A DNA stretch of 64,000 nucleotides from Herbidospora yilanensis (lineage in GTDB: Bacteria; Actinomycetota; Actinomycetes; Streptosporangiales; Streptosporangiaceae). Where the stretch lies: positions 62,001 through 126,000 of the forward strand of contig NZ_BBXE01000016.1 of the NCBI RefSeq assembly GCF_001570565.1. Reading direction: 5' to 3'. Below are positions 1 to 7,714 of the stretch, piece after piece. A model generated the notes under the pieces. The model was not told the DNA's origin. It ran no database searches and worked only from the letters and a program-made list of their open reading frames with translations. A program made the translations under genes and the position numbers. Numbering within the stretch: position 1 is the stretch's first letter; each line of letters begins with the position of its first letter.

Positions 1-524
1 TCTTCGAGCAGGGCGTGCAGACCGGGTGCGGCGCGGCCGACTCGGCCGTGGGGCCCTTCTACTGTCCGGCCGACCGCTACGTCTATCTGGATCTGAGCTT
101 CTTCAACCAGCTCGAATCCCAGTTGGGCGCGGCCAACACCCCGTTCGCCCAGTCCTACGTGATCGCCCACGAGTACGGCCACCACGTCCAGAACCTCACC
201 GGCACCCTCGAACAGAGCGGTGGCGAGGGCGCCGGAAGCGGGTCGGTCAGGGTGGAGCTCCAGGCGGACTGCTACGCGGGCGTGTGGGCCAAGAACGCCG
301 TCGACACCGGCTTCTTCGCCAAGCCCTTCACCGACGCCGACATCCAGGAGGCGCTCGACGCCGCCGCGGCGGTCGGCGACGACTCGATCCAGCGCAAGAG
401 CGGCGGGCAGGTGAACCCCGACGCCTTCACCCATGGCACCTCGGAGCAGCGGGTGACCTGGTTCACGAACGGCTACAAATCAGGGGATCCCGCACGATGT
501 GACACGTTCTCAGGGTCGATCTGA
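1..524 (+). CDS. Neutral zinc metallopeptidase (YpfJ-like), C-terminal part
   Basis: The gene enters from the left edge, so its start and N-terminal part are missing. The visible part has the gluzincin motif HEYGHH about 50 residues in, where the two His bind zinc and Glu is catalytic, followed by VELQADCYAGVWA, which supplies the usual third ligand region of this family. Known members are membrane-anchored or secreted zinc peptidases of unknown substrate. The C-terminus is complete (stop at 522-524). It reads with normal high-GC codon use and is followed by a small separate gene. Family assignment is firm; the role is not known. Confidence 0.85.
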   Translation, partial: FEQGVQTGCGAADSAVGPFYCPADRYVYLDLSFFNQLESQLGAANTPFAQSYVIAHEYGHHVQNLTGTLEQSGGEGAGSGSVRVELQADCYAGVWAKNAVDTGFFAKPFTDADIQEALDAAAAVGDDSIQRKSGGQVNPDAFTHGTSEQRVTWFTNGYKSGDPARCDTFSGSI

Positions 525-557
525 CCCGGGCCACCTTCGTCTCATAAACTACATAGC

Positions 558-848
558 GTGATCTTTAAGTTGGTCGGCGACGAACGCCCTTACCCCGAGC
601 ACGGTCTCGGACATCGCGAATGGGCGCAGATTCCGCCCCGCCAGGTCAGACTCGACGCGCTCATCACCACCAAGGCCAACCTCGACCTGCACTCGCTGCT
701 GGCCAAGGACTCCACCTTCTACGGTGACCTCTTCCCACACGTCGTGCAGTGGGAGGGCGAGCTCTACCTGGAAGACGGGCTCCACCGGGCCCTGCGCGCG
801 GCGCTCCACCAGCGGTCGGTGCTGCACGCCCGGGTGCTGGAACTCTGA
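558..848 (+). CDS. Conserved small protein with ParB/VapB-like fold
   Basis: A 96-residue protein starting at a GTG. A -10 like hexamer TAAACT at 545-550 ends exactly 7 nt before the start, so the message is probably leaderless. The C-terminal half has YLEDGLHRALRAALH, resembling the 'DG-HR-A' strip of ParB/sulfiredoxin-like folds. Close homologues in Streptomyces are often annotated as a type II toxin-antitoxin VapB-family antitoxin, but no toxin gene lies next to it here, so that label should be treated with caution. It is followed by a strong terminator and the tRNA-Ser gene, as in other actinomycetes. Confidence 0.7.
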   Translation: MIFKLVGDERPYPEHGLGHREWAQIPPRQVRLDALITTKANLDLHSLLAKDSTFYGDLFPHVVQWEGELYLEDGLHRALRAALHQRSVLHARVLEL

Positions 849-860
849 GACGGAAAACGA

Positions 861-891
861 AAGACCCGGTGTGATGATCACACCGGGTCTT
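861..891. terminator. Bidirectional terminator
   Basis: AAGACCCGGTGTG pairs perfectly with CACACCGGGTCTT around a short ATGAT loop. It sits between the plus-strand small gene and the minus-strand tRNA-Ser, and can serve both. Confidence 0.85.
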
Positions 892-899
892 CGAATGCG

Positions 900-987
900 T
901 GGCGGTGGTGGTGGGATTTGAACCCACGGTAGGTTGCCCTACACGCGCTTTCGAGGCGCGCTCCATCGGCCACTAGGAGACACCACC
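900..987 (-). tRNA. tRNA-Ser (anticodon CGA)
   Basis: Read on the minus strand, the 88-nt sequence folds as a class II tRNA. The acceptor is GGTGGTG/CACCACC, the D-stem TCC/GGA, the anticodon stem CGCGC/GCGCG with loop CTCGAAA (anticodon CGA, reads UCG), there is a long variable arm, and the T-arm is GTGGG-TTCAAAT-CCCAC. The CCA end is encoded. The long variable arm and anticodon agree on serine. Confidence 0.97.
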
Positions 988-1011
988 GCAGAGCAGCTTA
1001 CCGGAGAATGG

Positions 1012-1449
1012 TCACTGCTCGCGCCTCGCGGCGAAGAAGGCCGAAAGCAGGGCAGAACATTCTTCTTCGCGTACGCCCATGACCACCTCCGGCCGATGGT
1101 TGAGCCGCCGGTCGCGCACCACATCCCACAATGACCCGACCGCCCCGCCCTTCTCGTCGACGGCCCCGTAGACGATCCGGTCGACCCGTGAGAGCACGGC
1201 GGCCCCCGCGCACATCGTGCAGGGCTCCAGCGTCACGACGAGGGTGCAGCCCGACAGCCGCCATTCCCCCAGCGCCGCGGCGGCGGCGCGGAGGGCCAGG
1301 ATCTCGGCGTGCGCGGTCGGATCGCCGGAGCTCTCCCGCGCGTTCGAGGCCCGCGCCAGAACCCGGTCACCCGACACGACGACGGCGCCCACGGGCACCT
1401 CACCCCGCCGGGACGCCTCCAGGGCCTCGGCGAGGGCCAGGCCCATCAC
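1012..1449 (-). CDS. tadA: tRNA adenosine(34) deaminase TadA
   Basis: A 145-residue zinc deaminase that converts A34 to inosine in tRNA-Arg(ACG). HAEILAL supplies the zinc-binding His and catalytic Glu, and PCTMCAG the two zinc Cys, with normal family spacing and length. The GTG at 1449 (followed by ATG) is used as start. The stop of the upstream gene lies in the same frame 7 codons before, so the start cannot be much further upstream; a CTG preceded by AGGTGA is a conceivable alternative. It is the last gene of a three-gene unit with two TadA-associated proteins. Confidence 0.93.
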   Translation of the reverse strand: MMGLALAEALEASRRGEVPVGAVVVSGDRVLARASNARESSGDPTAHAEILALRAAAAALGEWRLSGCTLVVTLEPCTMCAGAAVLSRVDRIVYGAVDEKGGAVGSLWDVVRDRRLNHRPEVVMGVREEECSALLSAFFAARREQ

Positions 1450-1467
1450 CTGGTCGTACAGAGAAGA

Positions 1468-1950
1468 TCACCTGAGCCGGTCGAGCTCTTCGCCGAAGGC
1501 GAGGCGCTCGGCCACGACCGACAGGACGTCGGCGGGCAGCATGCCCTCCTCGACGCTGAGCTCCAGCAGTTCCTCGGCACGTAGCCCGAAGTCGGCCAGC
1601 AACTCGAAGTCGCCGCCGGGACGGACCCCGAGGTCGGGCGTCTCCTTGTCGACCGCGATGCCGGCCAGCTCGGCGAACAGCTCGCCGAGCGGGTCGGTCG
1701 CCCCGGCTTGGGCGTCGGACAGGAACACCCGGGGGTCGAGGTCGCCCTCGTAGCGCACGAGGGCGAACCATTCGTCTTCGACCTCGACGCAGAGCAGCAC
1801 GAGCTCGTCACCGGACAGGCCGAGGGCCTCGCCGACGGCGTCGCCGACGTCGTCGGCGATCTCGGCTTCGGACAGGTCGACCTCGGCCCCCGACCAGCGG
1901 CCGTTGGTGCGCAGGAAAGCGGCGGCGAAGAGATTGGTTCGCGTGGGCAT
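1468..1950 (-). CDS. TadA-associated protein, paralogue 1
   Basis: A 160-residue acidic protein that begins MPTRTNLFAAAF. It matches the family that actinobacterial annotations call 'tRNA adenosine deaminase-associated protein', found directly upstream of tadA. The visible architecture is an N-terminal domain with LVRYEGD and RVFLSDAQA, followed by an acidic helix-rich tail. The start at 1950 lies 17 nt after the stop of a second copy of the same family, so the two are translated as one unit with tadA. No catalytic motif is seen. Co-location suggests help to TadA, but that is inference. Confidence 0.75.
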   Translation of the reverse strand: MPTRTNLFAAAFLRTNGRWSGAEVDLSEAEIADDVGDAVGEALGLSGDELVLLCVEVEDEWFALVRYEGDLDPRVFLSDAQAGATDPLGELFAELAGIAVDKETPDLGVRPGGDFELLADFGLRAEELLELSVEEGMLPADVLSVVAERLAFGEELDRLR

Positions 1951-1967
1951 GGCGAGGTCCCGAGGTT

Positions 1968-2456
1968 TTAGCCGATGATGGCGTCGACGGCGCGTTCGAA
2001 GGGGTCGCGGAATCCGAGTCGGGCGGCGATGCTGAACAACACTTCGTCGGGGTAGAGGTCGCGGTCGCCCGACAGGGCTCCCAGCTCCATCTCGTCGAGG
2101 CCGAGGTCGGCGAAGACCGACAGGTCGCCCGCGGGCAACACGCTGTCGAGCTCCTCCTCCTCGGGGACCGGTACGTCGATGAAGTCGAGAACCTGCCGCG
2201 CCAGCGGCCACTCCCACGCCGCGGTGATGTCTGACAGGAAGACGCTCACCCGCTCGCCGAAGACCCGTAATGCCACGAAGAAGTCATCCCCAACGGCGAC
2301 CAGGCCAATCGTTCCGGCGTTGCTGGGCTGCTGCCGCAGCGCCTGGAGCAGGCCCCGGAGGTCAGAGGTGAGCGCCACCGGGAGCATTTCGGCCTCCCAG
2401 TGGTCGTCTTCGCGGTAGACCACGATGGCGAAGTCGAGCACGTCTTCGTCTGTCAT
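1968..2456 (-). CDS. TadA-associated protein, paralogue 2
   Basis: A 162-residue acidic protein related to its downstream neighbour. Both share an [15 protein letters not shown]-type core and an LADLGLDE/LADFGLRAEE stretch in the C-terminal half. The ATG is preceded by GGAG at suitable distance. It heads the unit with paralogue 1 and tadA and is divergent from upp, with 138 bp between them. Most actinomycetes I know of carry one copy next to tadA, so two tandem copies point to duplication and divergence. Function is unknown. Confidence 0.72.
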   Translation of the reverse strand: MTDEDVLDFAIVVYREDDHWEAEMLPVALTSDLRGLLQALRQQPSNAGTIGLVAVGDDFFVALRVFGERVSVFLSDITAAWEWPLARQVLDFIDVPVPEEEELDSVLPAGDLSVFADLGLDEMELGALSGDRDLYPDEVLFSIAARLGFRDPFERAVDAIIG

Positions 2457-2594
2457 CTGATCTCCACCGACACGGTCATCACGGCCGTAATGGTTTCAGA
2501 CGCGCGACACCCCCGTCCGGTTGTCGCGCAAATTGTGATCAAAACCGCCGGGCGGGTTCGGATGTCTGTTCCGCTTAGCGGTACCTTTTGTCCC

Positions 2595-3233
2595 ATGGAG
2601 ACCCATGTCGTTGACCATCCGCTCGTTTCGCACAAGCTCACGACCCTTCGTGACGTGCGGACCGACTCGCCGACCTTCCGGCGGCTGGCCGACGAACTGG
2701 TGACCCTCCTGGCCTACGAGGCCACGCGGGACGTGCGCGTCACCGAGGTGACCGTGGAGACGCCCCTGACCCCCACTCAGGGTGTACGTCTTTCCCGCCC
2801 CACACCTTTGGTAGTACCGATCCTGCGGGCGGGCCTCGGCATGCTCGACGGGATGATGCGGCTGCTCCCCACGGCCGAGGTCGGCTTCCTCGGGATGATC
2901 CGCAACGAGGAGACCCTGGAGGCCTCCACCTACGCCACCCGGCTGCCCGACGACCTGTCGGGCCGGCAGTGCTTCGTGCTCGACCCGATGCTCGCGACCG
3001 GCGGCACCCTGGCCGCCGCGATCCAGTTCCTCTTCGCGCGCGGCGCCGTCGACGTGACCGCGCTCTGCCTCCTGGCGGCCCCCGAGGGCATCGCCCACCT
3101 CGACTCGATCTTCAAGGACTCGGGCCACCCCATCAAGCTCGTCACCGCCGGTCTCGACGAGCGGCTCAACGACCAGGGCTACATCCTCCCCGGCCTCGGC
3201 GACGCCGGAGACCGGCTCTACGGTGTCGCCTGA
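2595..3233 (+). CDS. upp: Uracil phosphoribosyltransferase
   Basis: A 212-residue enzyme that makes UMP from uracil and PRPP in pyrimidine salvage. The PRPP-binding loop is [16 protein letters not shown], and [14 protein letters not shown] is the characteristic Upp N-terminal signature; length is normal. The ATG at 2595 gives the family start [16 protein letters not shown] hexamer TACCTT at 2582-2587 ends 7 nt before it, which suggests a leaderless message. Frames opening further upstream have no homology-like sequence. It is divergent from the tadA unit. Confidence 0.95.
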   Translation: METHVVDHPLVSHKLTTLRDVRTDSPTFRRLADELVTLLAYEATRDVRVTEVTVETPLTPTQGVRLSRPTPLVVPILRAGLGMLDGMMRLLPTAEVGFLGMIRNEETLEASTYATRLPDDLSGRQCFVLDPMLATGGTLAAAIQFLFARGAVDVTALCLLAAPEGIAHLDSIFKDSGHPIKLVTAGLDERLNDQGYILPGLGDAGDRLYGVA

Positions 3234-3269
3234 TTAGTTACACTTGGTGACTGCTCGGGTACGTACAGT

Positions 3270-3295
3270 AGTGACGACGTCTCTTTAGCGTCACT
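3270..3295 (+). terminator. Weak terminator hairpin after upp
   Basis: AGTGACG pairs with CGTCACT around a 12-nt T-rich loop. It lies between upp and the next gene and has no run of T after it, so the strength is uncertain. Confidence 0.4.
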
Positions 3296-3328
3296 CGGTG
3301 TTACGTGGGGCGCGCACCAGGGAGAGCC

Positions 3329-3523
3329 ATGAGTCAGTATGAGCAGGTCGAGGCCGTGCTCCGTGACGAGTTCGCCGGAATTCACCCGGCCTCCACTGTC
3401 ACGCGCTGTATTCAGGCCGCCCATCATGGGGCCGTGGAAGTGACGGGTCACGCCTATCCCGGGCTGGTGGAGCGCATCGCGCGCCGGCACCTCCAGGTTC
3501 TCGCTACCGCGACGGACTCATAG
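3329..3523 (+). CDS. Small protein with three-helix bundle dimerisation domain (DUF3562-like)
   Basis: A 64-residue soluble protein beginning MSQYEQVEAVLRDEF, with GGAGAG 3-8 nt upstream of the ATG. The sequence is three amphipathic helices with conserved 'VLRDEFAGIHPASTVTRCI' and 'GLVERIARRHL' stretches, as in the small 'three-helix bundle dimerization domain' proteins common in actinomycetes. No catalytic residues are visible and the role is unknown. Confidence 0.6.
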   Translation: MSQYEQVEAVLRDEFAGIHPASTVTRCIQAAHHGAVEVTGHAYPGLVERIARRHLQVLATATDS

Positions 3524-3605
3524 CGAGGCCGGTAGTTCCGGCTTTATGCGCTTTACCGAACCAGGTGCCTGGGTAATCTATGACTCAGTGGGAGTGGTGA
3601 CCGCA

Positions 3606-3764
3606 GTGCAGGTCAAGAAGATTCTCAAGTGGGGAGCTGTTGCTCTGGTGGCTTTCTACCTGTTGTCGCGGCCGCATGACGCCGCCGACACCGTGACCGG
3701 CGCGGTCACCGGGGTCGTCAACGGCGCCAACTCAGTCGCCCAATTCTTCGCGCGACTGTCATGA
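3606..3764 (+). CDS. Small single-pass membrane protein
   Basis: A 52-residue protein with one hydrophobic segment (ILKWGAVALVAFYLLS) near the N-terminus and a mildly amphipathic tail. GTG 3606 is chosen because GGAG at 3591-3594 sits 11 nt upstream. Upstream in-frame starts at 3546, 3588, 3594 and 3597 are possible but add a non-hydrophobic extension. A hexamer pair TTTACC (3552) and TAATCT (3574), 16 nt apart, could be its promoter and would exclude the 3546 start. It overlaps the next gene by 4 nt (ATGA), so the two are translationally coupled. Function unknown. Confidence 0.55.
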   Translation: MQVKKILKWGAVALVAFYLLSRPHDAADTVTGAVTGVVNGANSVAQFFARLS

Positions 3765-4291
3765 GACTAGTCACCCACGGGGACTCCGCCCCGTCCTCCG
3801 TCAACCGCTACTTACTTCCCCACGAGCACCAGGTCATCATGGTTCGCCGCCATCCGGCCGTGCTGCTCCGACCGGTCGCCGAGATCTTCGGCGGCCTGAT
3901 CATCGCCGGGCTCGCCAGCCAGTGGCTCGGCCCCGCAAGCGGCGGCCAGGCCCTCGTCATCATCTGGTGGGCCTGGCTCCTGCTGCTGATCCGTTTCGTG
4001 TGGAAGGTGGCGGAGTGGTCGGTCGACTACTTCGTCGTCACCTCTCAGCGCATGATGCTGGCCACCGGGCTGATCACCCGCAAGGTGGCGATGATGCCCC
4101 TCGGCAAGGTCACCGACATGAGCTTCCAGCGTGACCTCATGGGCAGGATTCTGGGCTACGGGGAATTCGTCATGGAATCGGCCGGTCAGGACCAGGCCTT
4201 GCGGACCGTCCCTTACATTCCGTACCCCGAGACCCTTTACCTCGAGGTCTGCCAGATGATCTTCCCGAACAAGGACGACTCGGACGACTAA
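3761..4291 (+). CDS. PH domain-containing membrane protein
   Basis: A 176-residue protein with two adjacent membrane helices (residues about 40-80) followed by a bacterial PH domain of the bPH_2/YdbT type: YFVVTSQRMMLATGLITRKVAMMPLGKVTDM is split over the typical strands. It begins at the ATG overlapping the stop of the small membrane protein. Such proteins are common in actinomycetes and of unknown function. A terminator follows. Confidence 0.82.
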   Translation: MRLVTHGDSAPSSVNRYLLPHEHQVIMVRRHPAVLLRPVAEIFGGLIIAGLASQWLGPASGGQALVIIWWAWLLLLIRFVWKVAEWSVDYFVVTSQRMMLATGLITRKVAMMPLGKVTDMSFQRDLMGRILGYGEFVMESAGQDQALRTVPYIPYPETLYLEVCQMIFPNKDDSDD

Positions 4292-4320
4292 CGTCCGAAA
4301 TGCCGCTTTCCAGCGAGGAT

Positions 4321-4351
4321 TCCCGAGGCGCGAACATAGTTCGCCCTCGGG
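4321..4351 (+). terminator. Terminator after PH-domain gene
   Basis: TCCCGAGG and GCGAA pair with TTCGC and CCTCGGGA, with one bulged C. The hairpin closes the 3.3-4.3 kb gene group. Confidence 0.65.
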
Positions 4352-4436
4352 ATTCTTGACGGGAGGGTTACCCGATTCGACAGCTTCGTGCCATCATGGC
4401 GGGACCATTGACCAATCCCCTGCCCTGAGAGAACAG

Positions 4437-5765
4437 ATGCCGAGTCAGGGAACCATAGGCGACCGCGTCCGAGCGCTGCGACTGAGCAGGCGCATGTCCC
4501 AGGCCCAGCTCGCTGGGCCCGATCTGTCCGACAGCTACGTCTCTCTCATCGAATCCGGGAAGCGGACGCCGACGCCCGTCGTCGCCCGCCTTCTCGCCGA
4601 GCGACTCGGCTGCACGACGGAGTTCCTCCTTCACGGAATAGAGCCGCGTCAGCGGATCGACACCGAGCTTGGCCTCCGGCACGCCGAACTCGAGCTGCAC
4701 CACGGCGACCCGGCCATGGCGGCCGACCGATTCAGCGACATCGTCAAGGCGGCCGGCGAAGACAACGCCATGCTCGCCGCCCACGCCCGTCTGGGCCGGG
4801 CCCGCGCGCTTGAGGCGCAGGGCCGCGTCGGCCGGGCCGTGGAAGCATATGAACGACTGCGGCGGGAAGCGGGCGCCCACCCCGAGCGCCTGGCCGCACT
4901 GCCCCTCACGGTCGCCCTGTGCCGGTGTTACCACCGGGCCGGCGACCTCGCCCGCGCCCGCGACCTGGGTGCACACGCGCTGAGCCGCGTCGAGGCGCTC
5001 GGGGTGACCCAGGGCGAACTCGCCGTGGAGCTCGCCGCGGCGCTCGCCGAGACCGAGACCGGACTCCCGTTCGTCGACCGCGTCCTCGTGGCCAATGGGC
5101 TACCGCAGGTCGAAGACCGAACGACCGAGATCCTCGCGCTCTGGCAGGCCAGCGTGACCGCCGCAGAAGGGGAGGACTCGGCGCTCGCGGTGCAGCTCGC
5201 GGAGGACGCGATCGCGGCCGGACGGCCGTCGCGCATGGCGGTCCGCATGGCCCGCATCGCGATGACCTGGGCGAAGATCACGGCCACCCACCCCGAAGAC
5301 GCCGATCTGGACCGCGCCAACGCCCTCGCGGCGTCCGCAGGTTCGGTGCTCGGCGCCTTCCCGGCCGAGCACCTCGACCACGCCCGCAGCCTGATCGTGA
5401 TGTCTTCGGTACGCCTACGCTCCGGCGACACCGAAGCCGCCGCCGAACTGGCCAACCGCGCCCTCGACCAACTGGTCGGCATCCGGGGCACGATTCCGGC
5501 GACGGCCTACCTCGTGCTCGCGGAAGTCCATTTGGCACGGTCCCAAAGCGCGACCGCCGAGCTGCGCAAGGCGCAGGAACTGCTCTCCGCGACCGGGCCC
5601 GCGCCCGACCGCGAGGCGGCCCGCACCTGGCGCGAGCTGGGCGACCTGTGGGGTCAGGCCGGTTCCCGCGAAGATCAGTCGAAGGCCTACCGCAAGGCGC
5701 TCGAAGCGGTGGGCGTGCACGCGAACATGCCCGGCGTCGTGACACCTGCGGTACTCACTCGATAA
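4437..5765 (+). CDS. XRE-family regulator with TPR-like C-terminal domain
   Basis: A 442-residue protein. Residues about 6-60 form an XRE helix-turn-helix (DRVRALRLSRRMSQAQLAG, then SDSYVSLIESGKRTPTP). The remaining 370 residues are Ala/Leu-rich helical repeats like tetratricopeptide repeats (for example AHARLGRARALEAQGRVGRAVEAY). This layout is typical of actinobacterial regulators that sense a small molecule or peptide through the repeats. The ATG at 4437 places the HTH at the N-terminus, with GAGAGA just upstream; an in-frame start at 4356 would add 27 unlike residues. It stands alone between terminators, and its target is unknown. Confidence 0.8.
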   Translation: MPSQGTIGDRVRALRLSRRMSQAQLAGPDLSDSYVSLIESGKRTPTPVVARLLAERLGCTTEFLLHGIEPRQRIDTELGLRHAELELHHGDPAMAADRFSDIVKAAGEDNAMLAAHARLGRARALEAQGRVGRAVEAYERLRREAGAHPERLAALPLTVALCRCYHRAGDLARARDLGAHALSRVEALGVTQGELAVELAAALAETETGLPFVDRVLVANGLPQVEDRTTEILALWQASVTAAEGEDSALAVQLAEDAIAAGRPSRMAVRMARIAMTWAKITATHPEDADLDRANALAASAGSVLGAFPAEHLDHARSLIVMSSVRLRSGDTEAAAELANRALDQLVGIRGTIPATAYLVLAEVHLARSQSATAELRKAQELLSATGPAPDREAARTWRELGDLWGQAGSREDQSKAYRKALEAVGVHANMPGVVTPAVLTR

Positions 5766-5770
5766 GCCTC

Positions 5771-5802
5771 CCAGAGCACCGGATTTGTGCCGGAAGCTCT
5801 GG
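5771..5802 (+). terminator. Terminator after XRE-TPR gene
   Basis: CCAGAGC-A-CCGG pairs with CCGG-AA-GCTCTGG around a short loop, beginning 6 nt after the stop codon and followed by AATAATTA. Confidence 0.7.
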
Positions 5803-5816
5803 AATAATTAGGGTCG

Positions 5817-5845
5817 ACCAGTCATTGACTCATGGGATGACTGGT
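5817..5845. promoter_or_regulatory. Probable operator of the FadR-type regulator
   Basis: A perfect 9-bp inverted repeat, ACCAGTCAT and ATGACTGGT, separated by 11 nt, ends 23 nt before the GTG of the regulator and 10 nt before its ribosome binding site. Position and symmetry fit autoregulation by a dimeric GntR-family protein; this is inference from layout. Confidence 0.55.
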
Positions 5846-5868
5846 TTCCCCTTAGGAGGCGGACTGTT

Positions 5869-6555
5869 GTGAGTCTGCGTACGGCGCAGCGGGCGTCTCT
5901 CGTGGACCAGGTGATCGATCAGCTCAAGGAGCAGATCACTTCGGGATCGTGGAAGCTGAACGCCAAGATCCCCACCGAGACGGTATTGGCCGAGCAGCTC
6001 GGCGTGGGGCGCAACACGGTTCGTGAAGCCGTGCGGGCGCTGACCCACGCCGGGCTGCTCGACTGTCGTCAGGGCGACGGCACCTATGTCAGGGCCATCA
6101 GCGAGTTGTCCGGCGCGATGGCGCGGCGGCTCCGGGCGGCCGAACAACTGGAGATCCTCGAAGTCAGGCGGGCGCTCGAGGTCGAGGCGGCCCGGCTGGC
6201 GGCGACCCGGCGGAGCGACACCGACATCGTCAACATCCAGGCGGCGCTGACCCGGCGCGAGCAGGCCTGGGCCTCCGGCGACGTCGACGCGTTCGTCGAG
6301 GCCGACCTGGCCTTCCACGTCGCGGTCGTGCAGGCCACCCACAACCGGGTGCTCATCGACCTCTACGTCGACTTCTCGGCGGCGCTGCGCACGAGCATCG
6401 CGGCGGCCGGCGGGTCACTGGAGCAGAACTACATCCCTCACGACGGCATCCTCCGGGCCATCGCCTCGGGCGACGCCACGGCGGCCGAGCACGCGGGGCA
6501 CGCGTGCATGGAGCACATCCTCATCGCCCTCACCGAGACGGGCGAGCTCGACTAG
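5869..6555 (+). CDS. FadR/GntR-family transcriptional regulator
   Basis: A 228-residue regulator. The N-terminal winged helix has IPTETVLAEQLGVGRNTVREAVRALTHAGLL and GDGTYV, as in FadR-type GntR proteins. The C-terminal helical FCD domain (from about residue 85) has FVEADLAFHVAVVQATHN and HDGILRAI, which carry the Asp/His residues that bind metal and ligand in this family. The GTG is preceded by AGGAGG. Relatives often control carboxylate or transporter genes, but here no target gene follows. Its 3' end overlaps the convergent clamp paralogue by 4 nt. A perfect inverted repeat upstream suggests autoregulation. Confidence 0.85.
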   Translation: MSLRTAQRASLVDQVIDQLKEQITSGSWKLNAKIPTETVLAEQLGVGRNTVREAVRALTHAGLLDCRQGDGTYVRAISELSGAMARRLRAAEQLEILEVRRALEVEAARLAATRRSDTDIVNIQAALTRREQAWASGDVDAFVEADLAFHVAVVQATHNRVLIDLYVDFSAALRTSIAAAGGSLEQNYIPHDGILRAIASGDATAAEHAGHACMEHILIALTETGELD

Positions 6556-7646
6556 TTGAGCCGCAGCGACATCACCAGGTAGCGGAAGGCCGGGTCGTCA
6601 CCGGCGTCGGAGATCAAGGCCGGGCGGGTGGGCGAGTCGAGGTGGATGACCGCGTGTTCGGTCTCGACCCCGGCCAGGCCTTCGAGCAGGAAGTGGGGCT
6701 GGAAGGCGATGAGGATGTCGTCGCCGTCGAGCTCGGCCTCCATCGCTTCGGCGCCCCGGCCGATCTCGTCTCCCGCGGCCTGGATCAGCACCTGGCCCTG
6801 GGAGAACGACAGGCGTACGGCCGAATTGGAGCCCGAGACCAGGGCCACGCGGCGGATCGCCTCAAGGAAGGGCTGCACGCTGACCGTGGCCCTGATGCCC
6901 CAGTCGCCGCCCAGCCGTGAGCGGTAGTCGATGAACTGCTCGTCGAGAAGGCGGACCGTCGTCGACCTGCCCGCGCTTTCGAAGCCCGCGACGTTGCCGC
7001 CGAGGCAGACGCTCACCTCGCCGACACGGAGCGACTTGGCGACGTCGACCAGGACCTTCGCCGGGATCATCGCGCCGTATTGCCGCTGGACGTCGCCTTC
7101 GGGGTGCCACAGGAAGTCGCGGGCGGCGATGCGGTAGCGGTCGGTCGCGGCCATCGTCATGTTGACGCCGTCGGTGTCGACGCGGATCGCGGTCAGCATC
7201 GGCAGCGTGTTGTCGCGGCTGGCGGCCACGGCGACCTGAGCCACCGCCGAGGCGAACAGGGCGCCGCCGACCGCGCCGACCTTGGCCGGCATCGGCGGCA
7301 GGGTCGGGAAGTCGTCGGCCGGCATGGTCAGCAGGCCGAACTCGGCGCTGCCGCAGGTGAGCACGGCTTCGGTGCCGCTGGTGGTGATGTCGACCACCTC
7401 GCCGGGCAGGCTGCGCACGATCTCGGCCAGCACCCGGCCGGGCAGCAGCACCTGCCCCGGCTCGGCGACCGCGGCGTCGACGTCGGCCCTGGCCGACACG
7501 TCGTAGTCGAAAGCGGAGATGCGCAGGTCGCCGGAGGCTTCGAGGAGCAGGCCCGTCAGCACCGGCAGCGCCGGACGGGTCGGCAGGATGCGGGCGCACC
7601 AGCCGACGGCCTCAGCCAGCACATCGCGGTTGACCTGGACTTTCAC
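6552..7646 (-). CDS. DNA polymerase III beta-clamp paralogue (second DnaN)
   Basis: A complete 364-residue sliding clamp with the three usual repeated folds. It aligns along its full length with the dnaN next to oriC (57667-58803): both share DRDVLAEAV, RPALPVL/RPSVPVL, FDYDVSA/FDYEVSA, FASAVAQVA and DTLPML/NTLPML. It ends FRYLVMSLRLN where the canonical clamp has YRYLIMPIRL, so the Pro of the partner-binding C-terminal motif is replaced. GTG 7646 is preceded by GGAGG. It lies 68 nt downstream of a two-component system on the same strand and could be co-transcribed with it. Known precedent: GriR, a clamp paralogue that gives griselimycin self-resistance. Whether that applies here is unknown. 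Confidence 0.9.
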   Translation of the reverse strand: MKVQVNRDVLAEAVGWCARILPTRPALPVLTGLLLEASGDLRISAFDYDVSARADVDAAVAEPGQVLLPGRVLAEIVRSLPGEVVDITTSGTEAVLTCGSAEFGLLTMPADDFPTLPPMPAKVGAVGGALFASAVAQVAVAASRDNTLPMLTAIRVDTDGVNMTMAATDRYRIAARDFLWHPEGDVQRQYGAMIPAKVLVDVAKSLRVGEVSVCLGGNVAGFESAGRSTTVRLLDEQFIDYRSRLGGDWGIRATVSVQPFLEAIRRVALVSGSNSAVRLSFSQGQVLIQAAGDEIGRGAEAMEAELDGDDILIAFQPHFLLEGLAGVETEHAVIHLDSPTRPALISDAGDDPAFRYLVMSLRLN

Positions 7647-7714
7647 CGTTGACCTCCGACCTCACCACTGGCAGTGACGACACGCTACCCATCACTACCG
7701 ACAAAATCCGACCT

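Noticed and set aside
558-848. Toxin-antitoxin module
   Set aside because: Only a VapB-like label by similarity; no toxin gene is adjacent and the locus is conserved beside tRNA-Ser.
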